A stretch of 64,000 bases of DNA. It comes from Nemertoderma westbladi. Taxonomy: Eukaryota; Xenacoelomorpha; Nemertodermatida; Nemertodermatidae. Shown one piece after another: positions 12,801 to 27,800 of the stretch. The DNA lies in NCBI GenBank assembly GCA_032718475.1, contig JAUCBJ010004774.1, forward strand, positions 1-64,000. Reading direction: 5' to 3'. The translations under genes and the position numbers were made by a program. Position 1 is the stretch's first letter. Each line of letters begins with the position of its first letter. The notes below the pieces were generated by a model. The model saw only the letters and a program-made list of their open reading frames with translations. It was not told the origin of the DNA and made no database searches.

Positions 12801-15800
12801 TTTTGTATTCTGACTAGGAACACCACCTCTTTTGTGTTCTGACTAGGAACACCGAACACCACCTCTTTTGTATTCTGACTAGGAACACCATCTATTTTGT
12901 ATTCTGACTAGGAACACCACCTCTTTTATATTCTGACTAGGAATACCACCTCTTTCGTATTCTGACTAGGAATACCACCTCTTTCGTATTCTGACTAGGA
13001 ATACCACCTCTTTTGTGTTCTGACTAGGAACACCACCTCTTTTGTGTTCTGACTAGGAACACCACCTCTTTTGTATTCTGACTAGGAACACCTCCTCTTT
13101 TGTGTTCTGACTAGGAACACCATCTCTTTTGTATTCTGACTAGGAACACCACCTCTTTTGTATTCTGACTAGGAACACCACCTCTTTTGTGTTCTGACTA
13201 GGAACACCACCTCTTTTGTGTTCTGACTAGGAACACCATCTCTTTTGTATTCTGACTAGGAACACCACCTCTTTTGTGTTCTGACTAGGAACACCACCTC
13301 TTTTGTGTTCTGACTAGAAACACCACCTCTTTCGTATTCTGACTAGGAACACCTCCTCTTTTGTGTTCTGACTAGGAACACCACCTCTTTTGTGTTCTGA
13401 CTAGAAACACCACCTCTTTCGTATTCTGACTAGGAACACCTCCTCTTTTGTGTTCTGACTAGGAACACCACCTCTTTTGTATTCTGACTAGGAACACCAT
13501 CTCTTTTGTATTCTGACTAGGAACACCACCTCTTTTGTATTCTGACTAGGAACACCATCTCTTTTGTATTCTGACTAGGAACACCACCACTTTTGTGTTC
13601 TGACTAGGAACACCATCTATTTTGTATTCTGACTAGGAACACCACCTCTTTTGTGTTCTGACTAGGAACACCACCTCTTTTGTATTCTGACTAGGAACAC
13701 CACCTCTTTTGTGTTCTGACTAGGAACACCACCTCTTTTCTGTTCTGACTAGGAACACCATCTATTTTGTATTCTGACTAGGAATACCACCTCTTTTGTG
13801 TTCTGACTAGGAACACCATCTCTTTTTTATTCTGACTAGGAATACCACCTCTTTTGTGTTCTGACTAGGAACACCACCTCTTTTGTATTCTGACTAGGAA
13901 TACCACCTCTTTTCTGTTCTGACTAGGAACACCATCTCTTTTGTATTCTGACTAGGAACACCACCTCTTTTCTGTTCTGACTAGGAACACCATCTCTTTT
14001 GTATTCTGACTAGGTACACCACCTCTTTTGTGTTCTGACTAGGAATACTACCTCTTTTCTGTTCTGACTAGGAACACCATCTCTTTTGTATTCTGACTAG
14101 GTACACCACCTCTTTTGTGTTCTGACTAGGAATACTACCTCTTTTGTGTTCTGACTAGGAACACCATCTCTTTTGTATTCTGACTAGGTACACCACCTCT
14201 TTTCTGTTCTGACTAGGAACACCATCTCTTTTGTATTCTGACTAGGTACACCATCTCTTTTTTATTCTGACTAGGAATACCACCTCTTTTGTGTTCTGAC
14301 TAGGAACACCACCTCTTTTGTATTCTGACTAGGAACACCACCTCTTTTGTGTTCTGACTAGGAACACCATCTCTTTTTTATTCTGACTAGGAATACCACC
14401 TCTTTTGTGTTCTGACTAGGAACACCACCTCTTTTGTATTCTGACTAGGAACACCACCTCTTTTCTGTTCTGACTAGGAACACCATCTCTTTTGTATTCT
14501 GACTAGGAACACCACCTCTTTTCTGTTCTGACTAGGAACACCATCTCTTTTGTATTCTGACTAGGTACACCACCTCTTTTGTGTTCTGACTAGGAATACT
14601 ACCTCTTTTCTGTTCTGACTAGGAACACCATCTCTTTTGTATTCTGACTAGGTACACCACCTCTTTTGTGTTCTGACTAGGAATACTACCTCTTTTGTGT
14701 TCTGACTAGGAACACCATCTCTTTTGTATTCTGACTAGGTACACCACCTCTTTTCTGTTCTGACTAGGAACACCATCTCTTTTGTATTCTGACTAGGTAC
14801 ACCACCTCTTTTGTGTTCTGACTAGGAACACCATCTCTTTTTTATTCTGACTAGGTACACCACCTCTTTTGTGTTCTGACTAGGAACACCATCTCTTTTT
14901 TATTCTGACTAGGAATACCACCTCTTTTGTGTTCTGACTAGGAACACCACCTCTTTTCTGTTCTGACTAGGAACACCATCTCTTTTGTATTCTGACTAGG
15001 AACACCACCTCTTTTCTGTTCTGACTAGGAACACCATCTCTTTTGTATTCTGACTAGGTACACCACCTCTTTTGTGTTCTGACTAGGAACACCATCTCTT
15101 TTTTATTCTGACTAGGTACACCACCTCTTTTGTGTTCTGACTAGGAACACCATCTCTTTTTTATTCTGACTAGGAATACCACCTCTTTTGTGTTCTGACT
15201 AGGAACACCACCTCTTTTCTGTTCTGACTAGGAACACCATCTCTTTTGTATTCTGACTAGGAACACCACCTCTTTTCTGTTCTGACTAGGAACACCATCT
15301 CTTTTGTATTCTGACTAGGTACACCACCTCTTTTGTGTTCTGACTAGGAATACTACCTCTTTTCTGTTCTGACTAGGAACACCATCTCTTTTGTATTCTG
15401 ACTAGGTACACCACCTCTTTTGTGTTCTGACTAGGAATACTACCTCTTTTGTGTTCTGACTAGGAACACCATCTCTTTTGTATTCTGACTAGGTACACCA
15501 CCTCTTTTGTGTTCTGACTAGGAATACTACCTCTTTTGTGTTCTGACTAGGAACACCACCTCTTTTGTGTTCTGACTAGGAACACCACCTCTTTTCTGTT
15601 CTGACTAGGAACACCATCTCTTTTGTATTCTGACTAGGTACACCACCTCTTTTGTGTTCTGACTAGGAATACTACCTCTTTTCTGTTCTGACTAGGAACA
15701 CCATCTCTTTTGTATTCTGACTAGGTACACCACCTCTTTTGTGTTCTGACTAGGAATACTACCTCTTTTGTGTTCTGACTAGGAACACCATCTATTTTGT

Positions 15801-18800
15801 ATTCTGACTAGGAACACCATCTCTTTTGTATTCTGACTAGGAACACCATCTCTTTTTTATTCTGACTAGGAATACCATCTCTTTTGTATTCTGACTAGGA
15901 ACACCACCTCTTTTGTGTTCTGACTAGGAACACCACCTCTTTTGTGTTCTGACTAGAAACACCACCTCTTTCGTATTCTGACTAGGAACACCTCCTCTTT
16001 TGTGTTCTGACTAGGAACACCACCTCTTTTGTGTTCTGACTAGAAACACCACCTCTTTCGTATTCTGACTAGGAACACCTCCTCTTTTGTGTTCTGACTA
16101 GGAACACCACCTCTTTTGTGTTCTGACTAGAAACACCACCTCTTTCGTATTCTGACTAGGAACACCTCCTCTTTTGTGTTCTGACTAGGAACACCACCTC
16201 TTTTGTATTCTGACTAGGAACACCATCTCTTTTGTATTCTGACTAGGAACACCACCTCTTTTGTATTCTGACTAGGAACACCATCTCTTTTGTATTCTGA
16301 CTAGGAACACCACCACTTTTGTGTTCTGACTAGGAACACCATCTATTTTGTATTCTGACTAGGAACACCACCTCTTTTGTGTTCTGACTAGGAACACCAT
16401 CTCTTTTGTATTCTGACTAGGAACACCACCTCTTTTGTGTTCTGACTAGGAACACCACCTCTTTTCTGTTCTGACTAGGAACACCATCTATTTTGTATTC
16501 TGACTAGGAACACCACCTCTTTTGTGTTCTGACTCGGAACACCACCTCTTTTGTATTCTGACTAGGAACACCACCTCTTTTGTGTTCTGACTAGGAACAC
16601 CATCTCTTTTTTATTCTGACTAGGAATACCACCTCTTTTGTGTTCTGACTAGGAACACCACCTCTTTTCTGTTCTGACTAGGAACACCATCTCTTTTGTA
16701 TTCTGACTAGGTACACCACCTCTTTTGTGTTCTGACTAGGAATACTACCTCTTTTCTGTTCTGACTAGGAACACCATCTCTTTTGTATTCTGACTAGGTA
16801 CACCACCTCTTTTGTGTTCTGACTAGGAATACTACCTCTTTTGTGTTCTGACTAGGAACACCATCTATTTTGTATTCTGACTAGGAACACCATCTCTTTT
16901 GTATTCTGACTAGGAACACCATCTCTTTTTTATTCTGACTAGGAATACCATCTCTTTTGTATTCTGACTAGGAACACCACCTCTTTTGTGTTCTGACTAG
17001 GAACACCACCTCTTTTGTGTTCTGACTAGAAACACCACCTCTTTCGTATTCTGACTAGGAACACCTCCTCTTTTGTGTTCTGACTAGGAACACCACCTCT
17101 TTTGTGTTCTGACTAGAAACACCACCTCTTTCGTATTCTGACTAGGAACACCTCCTCTTTTGTGTTCTGACTAGGAACACCACCTCTTTTGTGTTCTGAC
17201 TAGAAACACCACCTCTTTCGTATTCTGACTAGGAACACCTCCTCTTTTGTGTTCTGACTAGGAACACCACCTCTTTTGTATTCTGACTAGGAACACCATC
17301 TCTTTTGTATTCTGACTAGGAACACCACCTCTTTTGTATTCTGACTAGGAACACCATCTCTTTTGTATTCTGACTAGGAACACCACCACTTTTGTGTTCT
17401 GACTAGGAACACCATCTATTTTGTATTCTGACTAGGAACACCACCTCTTTTGTGTTCTGACTAGGAACACCATCTCTTTTGTATTCTGACTAGGAACACC
17501 ACCTCTTTTGTGTTCTGACTAGGAATACTACCTCTTTTGTGTTCTGACTAGGAACACCATCTCTTTTGTATTCTGACTAGGAACACCATCTATTTTGTAT
17601 TCTGACTAGGAACACCATCTATTTTGTGTTCTGACTAGGAACACCATCTCTTTTGTATTCTGACTAGGAACACCATCTATTTTGTGTTCTGACTAGGAAC
17701 ACCACCTCTTTTGTATTCTGACTAGGAACACCATCTATTTTGTGTTCTGACTAGGAACACCATCTCTTTTGTATTCTGACTAGGAACACCATCTCTTTCG
17801 TATTCTGACTAGGAACACCACCTCTTTTGTATTCTGACTAGGAACACCATCTCTTTTGTATTCTGACTAGGAACACCATCTATTTTGTGTTCTGACTAGG
17901 AACACCATCTCTTTTGTATTCTGACTAGGAATACCACCTCTTTTGTGTTCTGACTAGGAACACCACCTCTTTTGTATTCTGACTAGGTACACCACCTCTT
18001 TTGTGTTCTGACTAGGAATACTACCTCTTTTGTGTTCTGACTAGGAACACCATCTCTTTTGTATTCTGACTAGGAACACCATCTATTTTGTATTCTGACT
18101 AGGAACACCATCTATTTTGTGTTCTGACTAGGAACACCATATCTTTTGTATTCTGACTAGGAACACCATCTATTTTGTGTTCTGACTAGGAACACCATCT
18201 CTTTTGTATTCTGACTAGGAACACCATCTCTTTTCTGTTCTGACTAGGAACACCATCTCTTTTGTATTCTGACTAGGTACACCACCTCTTTTGTGTTCTG
18301 ACTAGGAACACCATCTCTTTTGTATTCTGACTAGGTACACCACCTCTTTTGTGTTCTGACTAGGAACACCATCTCTTTTGTATTCTGACTAGGAACACCA
18401 CCTCTTTTCTGTTCTGACTAGGAACACCATCTCTTTTGTATTCTGACTAGGAACACCACCTCTTTTCTGTTCTGACTAGGAACACCATCTCTTTTGTATT
18501 CTGACTAGGTACACCACCTCTTTTGTGTTCTGACTAGGAACACCATCTCTTTTGTATTCTGACTAGGAACACCATCTATTTTGTATTCTGACTAGGAACA
18601 CCATCTATTTTGTGTTCTGACTAGGAACACCATCTCTTTTGTATTCTGACTAGGAACACCACCTCTTTTGTGTTCTGACTAGGAATACTACCTCTTTTCT
18701 GTTCTGACTAGGAACACCATCTCTTTTGTATTCTGACTAGGTACACCACCTCTTTTGTGTTCTGACTAGGAATACTACCTCTTTTGTGTTCTGACTAGGA

Positions 18801-21800
18801 ACACCATCTCTTTTGTATTCTGACTAGGAACACCATCTATTTTGTATTCTGACTAGGAACACCATCTATTTTGTGTTCTGACTAGGAACACCATCTCTTT
18901 TGTATTCTGACTAGGAACACCATCTATTTTGTGTTCTGACTAGGAACACCACCTCTTTTGTATTCTGACTAGGAACACCATCTATTTTGTGTTCTGACTA
19001 GGAACACCATCTCTTTTGTATTCTGACTAGGAACACCATCTCTTTCGTATTCTGACTAGGAACACCACCTCTTTTGTATTCTGACTAGGAACACCATCTC
19101 TTTTGTATTCTGACTAGGAACACCATCTATTTTGTGTTCTGACTAGGAACACCATCTCTTTTGTATTCTGACTAGGAATACCACCTCTTTTGTGTTCTGA
19201 CTAGGAACACCACCTCTTTTGTATTCTGACTAGGTACACCACCTCTTTTGTGTTCTGACTAGGAATACTACCTCTTTTGTGTTCTGACTAGGAACACCAT
19301 CTCTTTTGTATTCTGACTAGGAACACCATCTATTTTGTATTCTGACTAGGAACACCATCTATTTTGTGTTCTGACTAGGAACACCATATCTTTTGTATTC
19401 TGACTAGGAACACCATCTATTTTGTGTTCTGACTAGGAACACCATCTCTTTTGTATTCTGACTAGGAACACCATCTCTTTTTTATTCTGACTAGGAACAC
19501 CATCTCTTTTGTATTCTGACTAGGTACACCACCTCTTTTGTGTTCTGACTAGGAATACTACCTCTTTTGTGTTCTGACTAGGAATACCACCTCTTTTGTG
19601 TTCTGACTAGGAACACCACCTCTTTTGTGTTCTGACTAGGAACACCACCTCTTTTGTGTTCTGACTAGGAACACCACCTCTTTTGTGTTCTGACTAGGAA
19701 CACCACCTCTTTTGTGTTCTGACTAGGAATACCACCTCTTTTGTGTTCTGACTAGGAACACCATCTCTTTTTTATTCTGACTAGGAACACCACCTCTTTT
19801 GTGTTCTGACTAGGAACACCATCTCTTTTGTATTCTGACTAGGAACACCACCTCTTTTGTGTTCTGACTAGGAACACCACCTCTTTTGTGTTCTGACTAG
19901 GAACACCACCTCTTTTGTGTTCTGACTAGGAACACCACCTCTTTTGTATTCTGACTAGGAATACCACCTCTTTTGTGTTCTGACTAGGAACACCACCTCT
20001 TTTGTATTCTGACTAGGAACACCACCTCTTTTGTGTTCTGACTAGGAACACCACCTCTTTTGTGTTCTGACTAGGAACACCATCTCTTTTGTATTCTGAC
20101 TAGGAACACCACCTCTTTTGTGTTCTGACTAGGAACACCACCTCTTTTGTGTTCTGACTAGGAACACCACCTCTTTTGTATTCTGACTAGGAATACTACC
20201 TCTTTTGTGTTCTGACTAGGAATACCACCTCTTTTGTATTCTGACTAGGAATACTACCTCTTTCGTATTCTGACTAGGAATACCACCTCTTTCGTATTCT
20301 GACTAGGAATACCACCTCTTTTGTATTCTGACTAGGAATACCACCTCTTTCGTATTCTGACTAGGAATACCACCTCTTTTGTGTTCTGACTAGGAATACC
20401 ACCTCTTTTGTATTCTGACTAGGAATACTACCTCTTTCGTATTCTGACTAGGAATACCACCTCTTTCGTATTCTGACTAGGAATACCACCTCTTTTGTAT
20501 TCTGACTAGGAATACCACCTCTTTCGTATTCTGACTAGGAATACCACCTCTTTTGTGTTCTGACTAGGAATACCACCTCTTTTGTATTCTGACTAGGAAT
20601 ACCACCTCTTTTGTATTCTGACTAGGAATACTACCTCTTTCGTATTCTGACTAGGAACACCGAACACCACCTCTTTTGTGTTCTGACTAGGAACACCACC
20701 TCTTTTGTGTTCTGACTAGGAACACCACCTCTTTTGTGTTCTGACTAGGAACACCACCTCTTTTGTATTCTGACTAGGAATACTACCTCTTTTGTGTTCT
20801 GACTAGGAATACCACCTCTTTTGTATTCTGACTAGGAATACTACCTCTTTCGTATTCTGACTAGGAATACCACCTCTTTCGTATTCTGACTAGGAATACC
20901 ACCTCTTTTGTATTCTGACTAGGAATACCACCTCTTTCGTATTCTGACTAGGAATACCACCTCTTTTGTGTTCTGACTAGGAATACCACCTCTTTTGTAT
21001 TCTGACTAGGAATACTACCTCTTTCGTATTCTGACTAGGAATACCACCTCTTTCGTATTCTGACTAGGAATACCACCTCTTTTGTATTCTGACTAGGAAT
21101 ACCACCTCTTTCGTATTCTGACTAGGAATACCACCTCTTTCGTATTCTGACTAGGAATACCACCTCTTTTATATTCTGACTAGGAATACCACCTCTTTCG
21201 TATTCTGACTAGGAATGCCACCTCTTTCGTATTCTGACTAGGAATACCACCTCTTTTGTATTCTGACTAGGAATACCACCTCTTTTGTATTCTGACTAGG
21301 AATACTACCTCTTTTGTGTTCTGACTAGGAATACCACCTCTTTTGTATTCTAACTAGGAATACCACCTCTTTCGTATTCTGACTAGGAATACCACCTCTT
21401 TCGTATTCTGACTAGGAATACCACCTCTTTTATATTCTGACTAGGAATACCACCTCTTTCGTATTCTGACTAGGAATACCACCTCTTTCGTATTCTGACT
21501 AGGAATACCACCTCTTTTGTATTCTGACTAGGAATACCACCTCTTTTGTATTCTGACTAGGAATACTACCTCTTTTGTGTTCTGACTAGGAATACCACCT
21601 CTTTTGTATTCTGACTAGGAATACTACCTCTTTCGTATTCTGACTAGGAATACCACCTCTTTTGTATTCTGACTAGGAACACCGAACAGCACCTCTTTTA
21701 TATTCTGACTAGGAATACCACCTCTTTCGTATTCTGACTAGGAATACCACCTCTTTTGTATTCTGACTAAGAATACAACCTCTTTTGTGTGCTGACTAGG

Positions 21801-24800
21801 AATACCACCTCTTTTGTATACTGACTAGGAATACCACCTCTTTCGTATTCTGACTAGGAATACCACCTCTTTTATATTCTGACTAGGAACACCATCTATT
21901 TTGTATTCTGACTAGGAACACCACCTCTTTTGTATTCTGACTAGGAACACCACCTCTTTCGTATTCTGACTAGGAACACCACCTCTTTTGTATTCTGACT
22001 AGGAACACCACCTCTTTTGTATTCTGACTAGGAACACCACCTCTTTTGTATTCTGACTAGGAACACCACCTCTTTCGTATTCTGACTAGGAACACCACCT
22101 CTTTTGTATTCTGACTAGGAACACCACCTCTTTTGTATTCTGACTAGGAACACCACCTCTTTTGTATTCTGACTAGGAACACCGAACACCACCTCTTTTG
22201 TGTTCTGACTAGGAACACCGAACACCACCTCTTTTGTATTCTGACTAGGAACACCACCTCTTTCGTATTCTGACTAGGAACACCACCTCTTTTGTATTCT
22301 GACTAGGAACACCACCTCTTTCGTATTCTGACTAGGAACACCACCTCTTTTGTATTCTGACTAGGAACACCACCTCTTTTGTATTCTGACTAGGAACACC
22401 ACCTCTTTTGTATTCTGACTAGGAACACCACCTCTTTTGTGTTCTGACTAGGAACACCGAACACCACCTCTTTTGTATTCTGACTAGGAACACCACCTCT
22501 TTCGTATTCTGACTAGGAACACCACCTCTTTTGTATTCTGACTAGGAACACCACCTCTTTCGTATTCTGACTAGGAACACCACCTCTTTTGTATTCTGAC
22601 TAGGAACACCACCTCTTTTGTATTCTGACTAGGAACACCACCTCTTTCGTATTCTGACTAGGAACACCTCCTCTTTTGTGTTCTGACTAGGAACACCATC
22701 TCTTTTGTATTCTGACTAGGAACACCACCTCTTTTGTGTTCTGACTAGGAACACCGAACACCACCTCTTTTGTATTCTGACTAGGAACACCACCTCTTTC
22801 GTATTCTGACTAGGAACACCACCTCTTTTGTATTCTGACTAGGAACACCACCTCTTTCGTATTCTGACTAGGAACACCACCTCTTTTGTATTCTGACTAG
22901 GAACACCACCACTTTTGTGTTCTGACTAGGAACACCATCTCTTTCGTATTCTGACTAGGAACACCTCCTCTTTTGTGTTCTGACTAGGAACACCATCTCT
23001 TTTGTATTCTGACTAGGAACACCACCTCTTTTGTGTTCTGACTAGGAACACCGAACACCACCTCTTTTGTATTCTGACTAGGAACACCACCTCTTTTGTA
23101 TTCTGACTAGGAACACCATCTATTTTGTATTCTGACTAGGAACACCACCTCTTTTGTATTCTGACTAGGAACACCACCTCTTTTGTATTCTGACTAGGAA
23201 CACCACCTCTTTCGTATTCTGACTAGGAACACCTCCTCTTTTGTGTTCTGACTAGGAACACCATCTCTTTTGTATTCTGACTAGGAACACCACCTCTTTT
23301 GTGTTCTGACTAGGAACACCACCACTTTTGTGTTCTGACTAGGAACACCATCTATTTTGTATTCTGACTAGGAACACCACCTCTTTTGTGTTCTGACTAG
23401 GAACACCATCTCTTTTGTATTCTGACTAGGAACACCACCTCTTTTGTATTCTGACTAGGAACACCACCTCTTTCGTATTCTGACTAGGAACACCTCCTCT
23501 TTTGTGTTCTGACTAGGAACACCATCTCTTTTGTATTCTGACTAGGAACACCACCTCTTTTGTGTTCTGACTAGGAACACCACCACTTTTGTGTTCTGAC
23601 TAGGAACACCATCTATTTTGTATTCTGACTAGGAACACCACCTCTTTTGTGTTCTGACTAGGAACACCACCTCTTTTGTATTCTGACTAGGAACACCACC
23701 TCTTTTGTGTTCTGACTAGGAACACCACCTCTTTTGTGTTCTGACTAGGAACACCATCTCTTTTGTATTCTGACTAGGAACACCACCTCTTTTGTATTCT
23801 GACTAGGAACACCACCTCTTTCGTATTCTGACTAGGAACACCTCCTCTTTTGTATTCTGACTAGGAACACCACCTCTTTTGTGTTCTGACTAGGAACACC
23901 ATCTCTTTTGTATTCTGACTAGGAACACCACCTCTTTTGTATTCTGACTAGGAACACCACCTCTTTCGTATTCTGACTAGGAACACCTCCTCTTTTGTGT
24001 TCTGACTAGGAACACCTCCTCTTTTGTGTTCTGACTAGGAACACCACCACTTTTGTGTTCTGACTAGGAACACCATCTATTTTGTATTCTGACTAGGAAC
24101 ACCACCTCTTTTGTGTTCTGACTAGGAACACCGAACACCACCTCTTTTGTATTCTGACTAGGAACACCACCTCTTTTGTATTCTGACTTGGAACACCACC
24201 ACTTTTGTGTTCTGACTAGGAACACCATCTATTTTGTATTCTGACTAGGAACACCACCTCTTTTGTGTTCTGACTAGGAACACCGAACACCACCTCTTTT
24301 GTATTCTGACTAGGAACACCACCTCTTTTGTATTCTGACTAGGAACACCATCTATTTTGTATTCTGACTAGGAACACCACCTCTTTTGTGTTCTGACTAG
24401 GAACACCGAACACCACCTCTTTCGTATACTGACTAGGAATACCACCTCTTTTGTGTTCTGACTAGGAACACCATCTCTTTCGTATACTGACTTGGAACAC
24501 CACCACTTTTGTGTTCTGACTAGGAACACCATCTATTTTGTATTCTGACTAGGAACACCACCTCTTTTGTGTTCTGACTAGGAACACCGAACACCACCTC
24601 TTTTGTATTCTGACTAGGAACACCACCTCTTTTGTATTCTGACTAGGAACACCATCTATTTTGTATTCTGACTAGGAACACCACCTCTTTTGTATTCTGA
24701 CTAGGAACACCACCTCTTTTGTATTCTGACTAGGAACACCACCTCTTTCGTATTCTGACTAGGAACACCTCCTCTTTTGTGTTCTGACTAGGAACACCAT

Positions 24801-27800
24801 CTCTTTTGTGTTCTGACTAGGAACACCATCTCTTTTTTATTCTGACTAGGAACACCACCTCTTTTGTGTTCTGACTAGGAACACCACCTCTTTTGTATTC
24901 TGACTAGGAACACCACCTCTTTCGTATTCTGACTAGGAACACCTCCTCTTTTGTGTTCTGACTAGGAACACCATCTCTTTTGTGTTCTGACTAGGTACAC
25001 CACCTCTTTTGTGTTCTGACTAGGAACACCACCTCTTTTGTGTTCTGACTAGGAACACCATCTCTTTTGTGTTCTGACTAGGAACACCACCTCTTTTGTG
25101 TTCTGACTAGGAACACCACCTCTTTTGTGTTCTGACTAGGAACACCATCTCTTTTGTATTCTGACTAGGTACACCACCTCTTTTGTGTTCTGACTAGGAA
25201 CACCACCTATTTTGTGTTCTGACTAGGAACACCACCTCTTTTGTGTTCTGACTAGGAACACCACCACTTTTGTGTTCTGACTAGGAACACCATCTATTTT
25301 GTATTCTGACTAGGAACACCACCTCTTTTGTGTTCTGACTAGGAACACGACCTCTTTTGTGTTCTGACTAGGAACACGACCTCTTTTGTGTTCTGACTAG
25401 GAACACCACCTCTATTGTGTTCTGACTAGGAACACCACCTCTTTTGTGTTCTGACTAGGAACACCACCTCTTTCGTACTGTATTCTGCTTTGCTCTTTCG
25501 GGGTTGATAGCCATTGTATGATTATGTGTATGTGTAAGATTGTTTACCGTACAGTTGTGGGGCGAGCCACGAAGTTAGCGAACTTTTAATTATTAAGGCA
25601 CTCAATAAATAATTTTAGTTTAATTTTGTAATACAATGAAAATTATTAAAAACCAAAGTCAATCAAAAGCAATAATTAATCAATAAAGAATGTTAATTTA
25701 CAAGAAAGAAAGTTGTTTACAAAAGTACTGGCTAGGAGGGTCCCCCAGTTTGGAATGACCTCAGTGGCCTAGAAAATCAAGCTTAAGACACTCCTTGAAA
25801 CTGAGAAAGGAGTAATGATATGCCATTTAGGTGAGCATTATGTGCTGTATAAATTGGTGTCAAACAGGTGTCTAACAGGCGCAATGTAGTAACTCTAACA
25901 AATGAAAGGAATAATTATTATATCTCTCTCTATACTACTGTTTAATAATATTGAAAATTACTAATTCTTATTTTTCACATAATTATTACAGTCTATTCAA
26001 ATCAACTTACAATTAATCACAATGTTCTAGAATATTCAATGGTTTCAGTGTCTCAAAACACTACAATTTTCAAAGTTACAGAATTATCAAATGTAAATAA
26101 GGCGTTCTAGTAATTAGTACTTCCACAGGACTTTATCAATGCCATGAACTACCCCATTGGAACATGTGACATCGGGGTCCCTTATAATAGCGTACTGGCT
26201 GTCGCCGCCAACTGTTGTTATTGGAGGCACGGAAGAGGTTTTGGTAAGAACCAAGATATCTCCATTCACTGCTGTTTCTTGAGCTGCGGCACCGGCCTTA
26301 AGGCCTGAAATGGAAAAGTGTGCGTTTTAATAGCATTAATTAATTAATTAATTAATTAATGTATTAGATATGTGGCAAATCATTAAAAATTTCAATTTTC
26401 ATTAAAAGTCAGAGGGCAACATACTGCTGTACAGTAGGCCTACATTGGTCAATTCCACAGCCACGTAATGTAGACTACGTTATAAATGAAATTGAAACTT
26501 GCTGTCGTCATCTGGTTACCACCACAATTTCCGGTACTGTTAATATTATGAAAACGTTATGATTTACAGTCGGGCAGATATCAGTCAATATTATTAATTA
26601 ATATATTTAATATATTTATATAATTAATATATTAGAGAATAAGCTTATGTCATTCAAATACAAATAGACACTGACTGAATACAGTTTCAACAGTAGTATA
26701 GGCCTACTGTAGGTACCGGTATGTAGCCTATTTAGCTAAACCTTAAAACGTACCGTACTGTTTTCTTTTGGAAGGTTTTTTTTGAGACTTTTTTTTATAC
26801 ATAAAAACTTGCTCAAAAACGGCCAAGCGGAAACGCTGCCAAATTTTTTTTGTTAAGATGGATAACAGGGAATTGTGGTGCCGCAATATTGCATTGTTGA
26901 TAAGCGGCACAGCAATCTTAATGCAACTACTGTATAATGCTAATGCAGCATGGGGATAGATACTGTAGTATATATAAATTTACCAACCGGTAGTGAATAT
27001 AGTGCGGCTGGCTACAACATGTCGTTCCATTACATTCCGCAGTTGAGTCGCGTTGTTTTTAAGCCGATTCAGAGTGGCTTTTGGGATTTTATTGAAGGCC
27101 GCATTTGACGGAGAGTAGATTGTATATGGCCCGTCTTCGTGCAGTGTTGAGGATGTCCCCGCCAAAACGAGAAGGTCAGTGAATATACTGAAAAAAAAAA
27201 CATTTTTACAATCTACAGATGTCCAATATACAGTGTTAATGTGCAGATAAATGACTATAACTTATATCTGTAAGTGAAACACGAAATGCCGAGCCGACCC
27301 GAAGGTTTCTCCCTCTCTTGGCTATTACCTGTAAGGCTATTAAACGAACGGATGAAGTGGTAGGCATTGACCAGCTGTATCATAGTGTATAGATGATCGA
27401 AAAATCTTTATTTAATATAATATAACCAGCTAAAGACCCTCAATACTTTATATTTTTTTATCATCTATACACCTGTAAGGCTGGAATACTGTCACGCTAA
27501 CTCCCATGGATGAACACAGTGTAACAATAATTCAACTCTTACAATCATACTCAGCCGTTGCCGCCACGCGGTTACCGAATTGTAACTGGATCGCAACCGG
27601 ACCGAACCTTGGCTGCTGGACCAACAGACAAGGTACAGCTGGAGGCACAGTGAGTGAACACTCCACCAGTTCTCTGATGAATATTTATTTAATTAAGTAA
27701 TTACGCCCGAACGCAGGCTATTTATATTTACTTGAATTACTTAGCTAATAATATTAACAAAATCATCAATATATTGTGTAGATTATAAATAAAACAATAT

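Noticed and set aside
9737-25486. CRISPR-like regular 29-bp repeats
   Set aside because: Repeats are directly contiguous without unique spacers and lie in a eukaryotic intron; it is a minisatellite.
27555-27640. Candidate missing fasciclin exon on the minus strand (starts after GTTGGTCCAG)
   Set aside because: The peptide has no FAS1 similarity and ends in phase 1 where phase 2 is needed.
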